Assembly (NCBI GenBank): GCA_030038695.1 | Contig: JASHSN010000295.1 | Span: 1-8,964 of the forward strand | Source of the DNA: Nitrososphaeraceae archaeon | GTDB taxonomy: Archaea; Thermoproteota; Nitrososphaeria; Nitrososphaerales; Nitrososphaeraceae | DNA length: 8,964 nucleotides | Direction of reading: 5' to 3' | Shown: one piece after another, positions 1 to 5,530 of the stretch | How the letters are laid out: every line of letters begins with the position of its first letter | Numbering within the stretch: position 1 is the first letter of the stretch | Notes under the pieces: model-generated | What the model saw: the letters and a program-made list of their open reading frames with translations, nothing else | What the model was told of the DNA's origin: nothing | The model's database searches: none | Program-made: the position numbers and the translations under genes

Positions 1-46
1 GCGAGAAAAGAAGGCTCAGGAGCAGGAGGAAGCATTGGAGGGGCTG

Positions 47-202
47 TCAACGCTCTTTGGTTAGAATCTCCAGTGGAATTTCCACTCCAGTCCTGAGTCC
101 TCCTCCCGAGCCAGCAATAATAAAAGGAACCCCTGCAATTACCAGTGTCACGACTATCAAGGGATATCCGTAGTATCCCTGCCAATTCCAAATTCTAGTC
201 AT
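47..202 (-). CDS. Tiny membrane protein, 51 aa, second gene of a two-gene operon
   Basis: Not recognised as a named family. The reading frame starts at an ATG and ends at a TGA and encodes 51 residues. An aromatic N-terminus (MTRIWNWQGYYGYP) is followed by one clear hydrophobic segment at about residues 13-31 (PLIVVTLVIAGVPFIIAG), a Gly-rich turn (GSGGG) and a short polar tail ending in KER, so a single-pass membrane protein is likely. Its ATG overlaps the TGA of the preceding gene in an ATGA arrangement, which strongly suggests translational coupling. Downstream (positions 46-1 on this strand) another frame stays open to the window edge, and a Gly-rich frame is open on the plus strand from 1 to 96. 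Neither can be supported as a gene from what is visible. Short length is the main source of doubt. Confidence 0.5.
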   Translation of the reverse strand: MTRIWNWQGYYGYPLIVVTLVIAGVPFIIAGSGGGLRTGVEIPLEILTKER

Positions 203-351
203 GCCACCTTCATCTGCCTCAATCTCCGTTCTTTCACAATCAGCCCTATCCCTGCAATAATGAAGAGTATGCCGATTATGATGCCCCCCAATACCTGGCT
301 TGGGACTATATGACCATTAAGCCAGGTAAAATAAAAGCAACCTAATGCCAT
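199..351 (-). CDS. Tiny membrane protein, 50 aa, first gene of a two-gene operon
   Basis: Unrecognised small protein. From the ATG it encodes 50 residues: a hydrophobic N-terminus (MALGCFYFTWL), then a strong membrane segment at about residues 20-39 (VLGGIIIGILFIIAGIGLIV), then a basic tail (KERRLRQMKVA). The positive tail after the second segment suggests both ends face the cytoplasm if the first segment also spans the membrane. The frame is open for eight codons upstream of the ATG, so a CTG start is formally possible. The ATG is preferred. A TATA-like GTATAA lies about 33 bases upstream. The stop codon overlaps the start of the next gene by four bases (ATGA), so the two would be made together, perhaps as partners in a small membrane complex (inference). 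Confidence 0.5.
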   Translation of the reverse strand: MALGCFYFTWLNGHIVPSQVLGGIIIGILFIIAGIGLIVKERRLRQMKVA

Positions 352-380
352 TGGGAAGCATAGTACTGCCAGTCAGGATA

Positions 381-386
381 TTATAC
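381..386 (-). promoter_or_regulatory. Probable TATA box for the small membrane operon
   Basis: On the minus strand this reads GTATAA inside an AT-rich stretch (GTGTATAATATCC). Its centre is about 33 bases before the ATG at 351. That suits an archaeal promoter with a very short leader. No Shine-Dalgarno-like motif precedes the ATG. Confidence 0.4.
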
Positions 387-400
387 ACATTCCAAAAGCC

Positions 401-521
401 AGCTGTACTATAAATGTACCGGTAGTTTCGATGTTATTGGGGGATTGAGTACTTCGTCGCACCTCACCTGGTGAATTGGACAGTACACACCAGTACACAC
501 ACCTTTGTACTAGTTTTCTTG
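401..521. repeat. Diverged direct repeat, copy A
   Basis: This stretch is a diverged copy of positions 3695-3808 in the same orientation. Shared blocks in order are an AGCTG start with TAGTT, an 11-base identity ATGTTATTGGG (431-441), TACTTCGT, an AATTG block, a near-identical 18-mer GTACACACACCTTTGTAC (493-510), and TTTTC.TG at the end. The 18-mer is a partial palindrome (GTACAMA arms). Copy A also has a small tandem duplication of CAGTACACAC (481-500). It sits directly left of the truncated GlcG-like pseudogene. An element end or an intergenic family repeat is plausible. The identity is not known. Confidence 0.6.
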
Positions 522-543
522 TGACAGATGGGGACCGGTCTTT

Positions 544-827
544 ATGAAGCCTTTGCTGTCTAGGGTTATGCAGCCGTGTCGCCGTTGTCGATGCTGATGG
601 TCCTGATGCGTGAGGATGGAAGCGGCATTCTCCGCCCTGATATCGCCTTTGCGAAAGCCTGGGGAGCTGTGGGAATGGGCATCGGCGGCCGAGCAATGGC
701 GAAGCGAGCCAGCGATTCTGCTCAGTTCTGGGCTGCTCTCAACACTATCTCCAAAGGGCGCACTGCTCCAGTAGCTGGAGGAGTGCTCATCCTTCAGGCG
801 GAATGCTATAGAGTGCAACTACTTTGA
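544..827 (+). pseudogene. Decayed GlcG/HbpS-family (DUF336) heme-binding-like gene
   Basis: The family forms small, often heme-binding proteins. Recognisable blocks on the plus strand, in family order, are RVAVVDADG (575-601, one frame), then REDGSGILRPDIAFAKAWGA, the GMGIGGRAMAKRAS segment, FWAALNTIS and RTAPVAGGVLI (to about 800) in a second frame. The expected family order is a VAVVDAGG strand, a DG turn, an IAxAKAxxA helix and a PxxGGVxI strand, so at least one frameshift falls near 600-612. After GGVLI the frame drifts into LQAECYRVQ, where the usual RDxDGxxIGAVGVSG end is absent. The N-terminal helix is missing and the upstream flank is repeat copy A. A single 83-residue frame can be read from a GTG at 576, but it would lack both ends of the fold. 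I infer a dead gene truncated at its 5' side. Confidence 0.6.
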
Positions 828-863
828 GGATCCGTTCTAGTGCTGTGTGGTTGGGGTTGCGGT

Positions 864-1535
864 TCATTTATCGGGATGTGTCGCCTTCCACCAATCAATT
901 GGCGGATAATCCTTTTCACTTGATTCGCTGATTGTTATACTCCATCTGAGAGAACCAGAAGGAGTAAATTCCTCCTTCCTTCCTACAATTTTCCCCATGG
1001 ATGAATAATTGAAGTAATCAGGATGACTCTTGGAGACATATTCCTCTGCCATTTCCTTGAGGTCTTCGAAGTTTTTCATATAATCCGAAGGTCCGATCGC
1101 TCTTCTTCTGTCAAGTATATCCTCTTCTAACAGCCTCCAAATTCTAATAATTATCCAACAATATTCTCGCAGGAATATTTTCTTGTCAAGAAGCTTATGA
1201 TAAATGAGAGTAGCTACTTCATTGAAGTCACTTCTAACCATATCCTTAGACATTGTCATTAATTCATTAGGGGAAGCTCCGCCCTCTGGAGTGGGTTTAC
1301 TGAAACCCAAAATTTCGAAAGATGCTCGGGTTGCGTTCCCATATAGGACTTTGCGAGCTTCCTTGTGTTTTACATCGTTCAGACGACTCAAAGCTTCGGT
1401 CAACGATTTTAGACGAAACTCTTTTTTTTGATACCAATAAGTTACAGTCGACACGGCAACTCCTGCTGCTGCGACATAGATAGCAATGAATTCCTTGCTA
1501 GATAGAATGCCAACAATATCTAAGGCCAACCCCAT
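864..1535 (-). CDS. Membrane-anchored protein of unknown function, DUF4760-like
   Basis: A 223-residue protein with an ATG start. One hydrophobic segment lies near the N-terminus, about residues 14-34 (KEFIAIYVAAAGVAVSTVTYWY), followed by a basic stretch (QKKEFRLK) that would place the rest in the cytoplasm. The remainder is mostly helical and charged. A block at about residues 99-141 (MVRSDFNEVATLIYHK, then IIRIWRLLEEDI) followed by a YMKNFEDLKEMAEEY segment resembles the layout of DUF4760-type proteins, which are often membrane-anchored and found in accessory regions. This is a weak recognition by pattern only. It is transcribed divergently from the neighbour at 1584, with only 48 bases between starts and an AT-rich box about 25 bases from each, so the two may be co-controlled. 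The frame is intact, unlike most neighbours. Confidence 0.75.
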   Translation of the reverse strand: MGLALDIVGILSSKEFIAIYVAAAGVAVSTVTYWYQKKEFRLKSLTEALSRLNDVKHKEARKVLYGNATRASFEILGFSKPTPEGGASPNELMTMSKDMVRSDFNEVATLIYHKLLDKKIFLREYCWIIIRIWRLLEEDILDRRRAIGPSDYMKNFEDLKEMAEEYVSKSHPDYFNYSSMGKIVGRKEEFTPSGSLRWSITISESSEKDYPPIDWWKATHPDK

Positions 1536-1554
1536 TGAAAGATTTCGTTACGCG

Positions 1555-1567
1555 ATTATTATTCATA
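1555..1567. promoter_or_regulatory. Shared AT-rich box between divergent genes
   Basis: The run ATTATTATTCATA is centred about 24-26 bases from the minus-strand ATG at 1535 and about 23 bases from the plus-strand GTG at 1584. One AT-rich box could therefore serve as the TATA element for two leaderless transcripts in opposite directions. No Shine-Dalgarno site precedes either start. Confidence 0.4.
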
Positions 1568-1583
1568 CCCTGATTGGTCATCA

Positions 1584-2498
1584 GTGGATCGCACATACAA
1601 GCTCTTTCGTGGTGTACCCACAGATGGTTATAATTATGACCCTTTCGTCGCATTGGCGGACTTCTCTAATATTCTAAACGCGTGCATATTCTACGATAGA
1701 GTTGTCTTCATAGACAACGGTCAACTGGCTGATGATATAAACAATGCTATGAATTTGGATGAGGTGTTTGTCCCTTTGTCTCTCGGGCACGATCGATGGA
1801 GTCCCTTAGCGCGGACACTCAACTCTCATTACCAATGGGCTCTTCACTATTTCGACTATTCGACGTGGAAAAATGCTGGGTGGCTTACCTGGCTAGAGGA
1901 ATTCTGGAGGCATCTCCTACCCGGGATAAACTTTCCCGAACACTCCGTTACTAACTTTGAAAGTAGGCTTTCTTATAACGCGTCACCAATGCGAGAAAGC
2001 TGGATAGACGTCATCTGTCGGGTTCCACAAAGCCTGGATGCCTGGGTGGTAGGAAATAGAACTGCCGATGACTGGATAGATGGTAAAATTCGGCCTTTAG
2101 ACACGAAAAAGATAATTCTTGATAACGATATCCGAGCACTCGCCTATGATCGCTTAGCACAGACCCTGGATGCCATGGTTGGCAAGGAGAGCGGGTTCTT
2201 TACACGATACGTTGGTAGATGTTTACGATCCCCGCTTCAGCTTGCCCGTGCAAAGGATGCTGATGTTCGACTTACTAGCTCTCCTCCTTTGGAAAAATGG
2301 TTATTGGACGAGTGGGTGTCAAAATATCCTGCAAATCAAAAACTAGATCAGGCTGTGCGGCTTCCGTTCTGGGCTGGTGCAATCTTTGCACGATGTAGGG
2401 GTGATGCGCATGCACTCCCTGAAGAAATTGCAAAATGCAGGCGGCAGGCGACTAAATTCCAGCAACGGCGAGCGGTGCTTGGGATCTCTCCTCTTTAG
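1584..2498 (+). CDS. Large soluble protein of unknown function; probable N-terminal part of a frameshifted gene
   Basis: I do not recognise this 304-residue protein. It begins with GTG (MDRTYKLFRGVPTDGYNYDP); the next Met is far inside, so GTG is preferred. It is rich in Trp and aromatic residues (HYQWALHYFDYSTW, GWLTWLEEFWRHLLPG) with no signal peptide or membrane segment. Acidic positions in YDRVVFIDN and LDNDIRALAYDRLAQ suggest a mixed alpha/beta start and a helical later part, but no catalytic motif is clear. The frame ends abruptly in RRAVLGISPL. The -1 frame opens at 2456 and reads through WDLSSLVHAVRGELDQ into the next open frame (2528-2854), so a single protein of about 420 residues is likely broken here by an indel or sequencing error. 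It is paired divergently with the membrane protein at 864-1535. Confidence 0.7.
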   Translation: MDRTYKLFRGVPTDGYNYDPFVALADFSNILNACIFYDRVVFIDNGQLADDINNAMNLDEVFVPLSLGHDRWSPLARTLNSHYQWALHYFDYSTWKNAGWLTWLEEFWRHLLPGINFPEHSVTNFESRLSYNASPMRESWIDVICRVPQSLDAWVVGNRTADDWIDGKIRPLDTKKIILDNDIRALAYDRLAQTLDAMVGKESGFFTRYVGRCLRSPLQLARAKDADVRLTSSPPLEKWLLDEWVSKYPANQKLDQAVRLPFWAGAIFARCRGDAHALPEEIAKCRRQATKFQQRRAVLGISPL

Positions 2499-2527
2499 TT
2501 CATGCCGTCCGAGGCGAGCTTGATCAA

Positions 2528-2854
2528 ATGACGAAGTGGGTAGACTCGATTGTAGGAGTAGGAGGAGCTGTGGCAAAACGCGCATTGAAGGGTCACGCAC
2601 CAGTTGTCCCGACAGAGATGGTAGACAGTGCTGTCAAAGTTGCAAATGATATGGGTGGATCAGCATGGCTTAAGCGCCTTGCGTTAAGGTTCTTTCGACC
2701 TCACGTATACTTCGTCTATAAATTATCTCAGGATGCTGGCCAGCTTGGAAATGTCCTGCAGGCAGCGGCGCAACTGCTCCCGATAGGTGGAAGAGACGCG
2801 TCTCAGCCTGCTGCATTTCTGACACGCCTGATGAGATCGCAGTGGGTTATCTAG
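2528..2854 (+). CDS. Probable C-terminal part of the preceding gene, in a shifted frame
   Basis: A 108-residue open frame from an ATG, following the previous stop by 29 bases. The frame is open before the ATG back to 2456, and the residues there (WDLSSLVHAVRGELDQ) look like ordinary coding sequence, whereas no start codon with upstream signals is visible. The protein contains a Gly/Ala-rich amphipathic part (IVGVGGAVAKRALKGHAP), a helix with basic and aromatic residues (WLKRLALRFFRPHVYFVY) and a Gln/Ala-rich helix (LGNVLQAAAQLLPIGG). No domain is recognised. Two readings remain: a separate gene translated from 2528, or the end of the 1584 gene after a frameshift at about 2456-2498. I favour the second. 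Confidence 0.5.
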   Translation: MTKWVDSIVGVGGAVAKRALKGHAPVVPTEMVDSAVKVANDMGGSAWLKRLALRFFRPHVYFVYKLSQDAGQLGNVLQAAAQLLPIGGRDASQPAAFLTRLMRSQWVI

Positions 2855-3042
2855 GTACAACATACATTACTGGGTAGGGTCGATAAAGCCATAAAGCTCA
2901 GAAACAAATGCGAATTACGACTACTATACAAAGGACTGGTCTCTAAGTGTTTCATGGAAAGCAGCATTCATTATTATGAAGACCTTCTATAGAGTCTATC
3001 ACCACGTTGTGGATCAGGAGGTTAGATTGGGATTGGAATGCC

Positions 3043-3089
3043 AGCATATCACCCCTTTGTAGATCAGGAGCATATCGCTTTGTAGATCA
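3043..3089. repeat. Two-copy imperfect tandem repeat
   Basis: Copy 1 (3043-3066) and copy 2 (3069-3089) share AGCATATC at the start and CTTTGTAGATCA at the end, differing by a 3-4 base gap in the middle. A further related GGATCAGGAG lies just upstream (3011-3020) and TAGATCAGGAG recurs at 3060-3070. No function is evident. Confidence 0.5.
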
Positions 3090-3232
3090 CTCCCTCCTTT
3101 TCTAGCTCGCATATACAACTAGTTGTTTTCCTCTTTCAGTTTATCTCAGGTGGATAATTCACTACCTTGTTGAGACTTAACAAGAGAGTTACACCTGTAC
3201 AACCAAGACTTTATTGTGTTAAACGCGTCTGA

Positions 3233-3370
3233 TCTCCTCCGGACACATCAGGAAAAACGATAGCTTCGCTAACTCTTCTCACTTTTACTTGTAGATAACG
3301 ACGGAGGAGAGCGTACTGCAATGGTCCGAAGCTATCTCATAGTACCGAATTGCCTGTCGCCTAGAAGAGT
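3233..3370. other. Three interleaved perfect inverted repeats; possible structured RNA or protein-binding region
   Basis: Three arm pairs are exact reverse complements: A TCTCCTCCG (3233-3241) with CGGAGGAGA (3302-3310); B GATAGCTTCG (3259-3268) with CGAAGCTATC (3327-3336); C ACTCTTCT (3272-3279) with AGAAGAGT (3363-3370). Their order is A, B, C, A', B', C', so the helices cross each other as in a pseudoknot rather than nest. No reading frame explains this. It may be a structured RNA, paired binding sites, or chance in a repeat-rich region. Confidence 0.3.
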
Positions 3371-3552
3371 GAACTATTGGTAAGTTTGCGGATTTGTTTT
3401 CCTCAGACGTTCATGGCTAAATTGGGACTATAAAACAGTCTATACTGGACGAAGGCTGCTTGTGCAGTGGAGGAGTGTTTTAGTAAGGGAGTATCCACAA
3501 CAGGATATGTTGACATAGCGATGGTTCTTTCAGGTTCAATACGTGGGTATAT

Positions 3553-3616
3553 GGGGATAATTTTTCTTAACAGGCCAATCTGGCCATGAATACCCCGTTA
3601 AGAAAAAAAATACCCC
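3553..3616. repeat. Strong palindrome, about 20-bp arms
   Basis: GGGGATAATTTTTCTTAAC (3553-3571) pairs with GTTAAGAAAAAAAATACCCC (3597-3616), the only irregularity being a small A-tract difference. The 25-base interior holds a second small hairpin (GGCCA ATC TGGCC). As RNA it would form a long stem with U- and A-rich sides. It could be a bidirectional terminator, a miniature element or an element end. It stands alone in gene-poor DNA. Confidence 0.55.
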
Positions 3617-3694
3617 AATTACTTTATTTCAATACACGCAGCCGCTGTCATCGTAACTACGAGAACTGAGTAGTGAGCTGTGATTGCTACACAG

Positions 3695-3808
3695 AGCTGG
3701 AGTAAATTAACTGATAGTTAGCCAATTAATGTTATTGGGTATAGTTACTTCGTTACTCCTTACGTGCTCAATTGAGTACACACAACTTTGTACGAGGAGT
3801 TTTCCTGC
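3695..3808. repeat. Diverged direct repeat, copy B
   Basis: The partner of positions 401-521, same orientation. Identities include ATGTTATTGGG (3729-3739), TACTTCGT, AATTG, and GTACACACAACTTTGTAC (3776-3793), which differs from copy A at one position, then TTTTCCTG. It overlaps the last 30-odd codons of the open frame that follows the primase-like sequence, so that tail is repeat, not primase. Its right edge, like that of copy A, faces a gene that has lost one end. Confidence 0.6.
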
Positions 3809-4499
3809 AAAAGCTGGCACAACGTAGCGCCATGTATAAAGCTTGGTTATCCGTGTGTATGTATGTGGGTCGACTAACCTATGTGTGTGCAACCTGTAGA
3901 GAACACATCTGGAATTCAAACTACCTGGGATTCTCAACATACAATTATGAAATGAAACGATGTGACTATGATTTTCATCTGCTTTGTTATCTGTTATCAG
4001 TCGTTCTTCAAACCCCATGAACCTTCTTGAAGGCTGATCGAACTTCTTGAAATCTTCAATTTTTTCGAAGACAATTCCTTTTTGTGGCTGTATATAGTGG
4101 TGTCCTCTTCCTGTCCATAACTGAGTGGGTTGAGAACCAAGTATTTTTTGGAAATTTGTACGTGTCTTAGCTGAAGCCAACTCGAATTGCTCGACAGTCT
4201 CAAACTGCAATCTATCGATGTCTACATGCAATAAAGAAGGTGCAATGCCAGTCCTGTCGATATAGTAATCAGTGTATCTTGGGTAAGCACTTATTCGACA
4301 GTCTAGTAGATTTGTGGCCCTATACCATTTCAGTGCGTCCCGCTTGTTATTGACTAATATTTGTGGGTGTTCTCCTCCAATCTTCCAAGTAGATATCATT
4401 CTAGGCCAGAACAGGAGGCAATCTAGTCTATGCATGTGAATCCAAGATACCCACATACCAGTCGTTCTGAACCAGAATAACGTCGTCTTGAACGGACAT
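3707..4499 (-). pseudogene. Broken archaeo-eukaryotic-type primase (plasmid/virus replication)
   Basis: Such primases make primers for replication of archaeal plasmids and viruses. Reading leftward from ATG at 4499, one frame gives MSVQDDVILVQNDWYVGILDS; a stop then intervenes, and the next frame continues MHRLDCLLFWPRMISTWKIGGEHPQ. A two-base loss at about 4441, turning an original DDHMHRLDC into the present sequence, would explain it. Next come the DCRISAYPRYTDYY segment, the metal-binding strand LLHVDIDR (DxD motif), the WTGRGHHYIQP strand (sxH-like motif), and NCMLRIPGSLNSR, typical of this archaeal primase group. After NSR (about 3910) similarity fades and the frame runs into repeat copy B. 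The catalytic core is present but the gene is split and the C-terminal part is missing. The family call comes from motifs and is fairly confident; its plasmid origin is inferred from the nearby integrase and repeats. Confidence 0.65.
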
Positions 4500-4530
4500 C
4501 ACAGACTTCGCTCATGTCAGGAGGTTCGAC

Positions 4531-4607
4531 TTATGGTTTGCTGTGTCATACCATAAGTCATACGTAGCAATTATGGTTTGCCGTATCATACCTTAATTCC
4601 TACGTAG
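4531..4607. repeat. Two 37-bp direct repeats at a 40-bp period, iteron- or operator-like
   Basis: Copies at 4531-4567 and 4571-4607 match at 32 of 37 positions. Each begins TTATGGTTTGC and ends with TACGTAG; each contains a TACGTA palindrome (4561-4566, 4601-4606). Copy 1 has perfect inverted arms TTATGGT (4531-4537) and ACCATAA (4550-4556); copy 2 has the same with one mismatch. They fill the gap between the primase start (4499) and the zinc-ribbon start (4639). That position fits replication iterons or an operator controlling both divergent genes (inference). Confidence 0.7.
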
Positions 4608-4638
4608 GTATGTATACGTTTATAGACAAGTATGCTGT

Positions 4639-4884
4639 ATGAATAAGAAGACGAATATGAAGAACATGCTCAAAGGGACATTAATAAAATGTCCACACGC
4701 CGAATGTAAATATTCGTGGCGGTATTCAGGAAGGCTGGTTGTATATGCAACATGCCCATCGTGCCGAAGAAACATAAAGCTTTCCGAAAATAAAATTGAA
4801 ACGTTGCAGTCTGTACAGGTTGGTCCCCGCGTTCAGACTGCAACGGCCGAAAATCCACCAGCGGAGGCTGATGAACCGACATGA
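4639..4884 (+). CDS. Small zinc-ribbon protein, 81 aa
   Basis: A basic N-terminus is followed by a compact zinc ribbon: Cys18 and Cys23 (CPHAEC), a YSWRYSGR turn, then Cys39 and Cys42 (TCPSC). The four Cys probably hold one zinc ion, and such ribbons usually bind nucleic acid or protein. I recall closely similar small proteins (CPxCxYxWxYxGR...TCPxC) from ammonia-oxidising archaea and their mobile elements, without a known function. The tail after residue 50 is polar and low in complexity (ENPPAEADEP), with no second domain. Met1, Met7 and Met10 are all possible starts; Met1 is used here. It diverges from the primase pseudogene across the 40-bp repeats. Its stop is within about five bases of the point where the opposite-strand integrase loses similarity, so its end may lie at a recombination junction. 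Its frame is intact although both neighbours are broken. Confidence 0.7.
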   Translation: MNKKTNMKNMLKGTLIKCPHAECKYSWRYSGRLVVYATCPSCRRNIKLSENKIETLQSVQVGPRVQTATAENPPAEADEPT

Positions 4885-5466
4885 GGCGGGGCTTATGAAA
4901 GTAACATACCTTTCCGGGTCGCCATTATAGACTGTCAGGCGGCCTACCCTACCTTCGATATGCGTATAATCAGCCACCCTTAGTTTCTCTATAGCGCCCT
5001 CTCTTATTCCACTTGAGGTAAAGACCAGCGTCAACGGTTTGCCACTGATGTCAGCCGCTTCTACAACATTCTGAATTTCATCAATAGTTGGAACCCTATC
5101 AAGGGCATATCTTCTGGCCTTTGGTAGAACCCGTTTAATCTTCTTCCAATTTAGAGAGGTGACGTCATTCATTTCCAATAGAAGTTTTACCGCCTTGAGT
5201 GCATTTCCTACCGTACCAGCAGTTATCTCTCCTTTTTCCGCCCTAAGGTTCTGCGCAGAAATAAACGATATCAGTATCTTTTCGATTGAACTGGGTTGTG
5301 ATTTTGCTTTAGCTACAAGGTCATAAGGTGTCATCATTACACTCTTCAGGAAACCGATAAGACGTCTTTCATATGGGTCCCTTGTGGCAGCATTTCTAAT
5401 TGCTGCCCTGAATTGTTCAATGGATTCCCCATGAAGTAAAGACCTGTCAACAGCCTTTCCTGCCAA
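4726..5466 (-). pseudogene. Truncated tyrosine-recombinase integrase
   Basis: Tyrosine recombinases insert and excise elements, often at tRNA genes. The frame starts at TTG (5466), directly after a stop codon. Residues of about 15-115 form a helical SAM-like DNA-binding domain (SSIEKILISFISAQN, TAGTVGNALKAVKLLLEMN). The catalytic domain begins near residue 125 (VPTIDEIQNVVEAADISGKPL) and contains the first catalytic Arg, R155, in SSGIREGAIEKLRVADY. Similarity ends after RYVTFISP, about residue 193 (position 4888). The following 53 residues (CRFISLRWW...) look like random frame opposite the zinc-ribbon gene. The HxxR, second His and nucleophilic Tyr are absent, so the enzyme should be inactive. 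Its start lies 64 bases from the 3' end of tRNA-Lys, the usual place for an element that targets that tRNA. Confidence 0.65.
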
Positions 5467-5530
5467 TTATTTCATACTAAAGATGGCGAAAGGAGCTATT
5501 AAAGCTTGTGGATTCGAATGAAAAACGATG

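Larger units (their letters stand above)
2855..3694. other. Gene-poor, repeat-rich stretch
   Basis: About 840 bases without a convincing gene on either strand. The longest frame I followed by eye was about 40 codons on the minus strand around 3408-3524, with no family resemblance. It holds a short imperfect tandem repeat (3043-3089), three interleaved inverted repeats (3233-3370) and a strong palindrome (3553-3616). It lies between the end of the frameshifted gene and repeat copy B, within what looks like a decaying island. Confidence 0.5.

Noticed and set aside
1..96. Gly-rich open frame at the window edge (GSGAGGSIGGAV) as the end of a plus-strand gene
   Set aside because: Only 31 codons are visible, it overlaps the small membrane gene on the other strand, and no family is recognisable.
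373..818. Minus-strand frames opposite the GlcG-like pseudogene
   Set aside because: The plus strand carries recognisable family blocks. The minus frames are Arg/Ser/His-rich shadows, and the end of one is simply repeat copy A.
2470..2490. Programmed -1 frameshift signal in the unknown gene
   Set aside because: No X-XXY-YYZ slippery heptamer or clear downstream hairpin was seen; an indel is the simpler explanation.
3408..3524. Minus-strand frame of about 39 codons beginning MSTYPVVDTP
   Set aside because: Short, with no promoter, domain or conserved context visible; not enough to call a gene.
3772..4020. Plus-strand frame of 82 codons
   Set aside because: Lies opposite the primase remnant and repeat copy B, rich in Cys and Tyr with no domain; a shadow of the opposite strand.
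4531..4607. Possible CRISPR array
   Set aside because: Only two copies separated by three bases, so no spacer-sized gaps, and no cas genes nearby.
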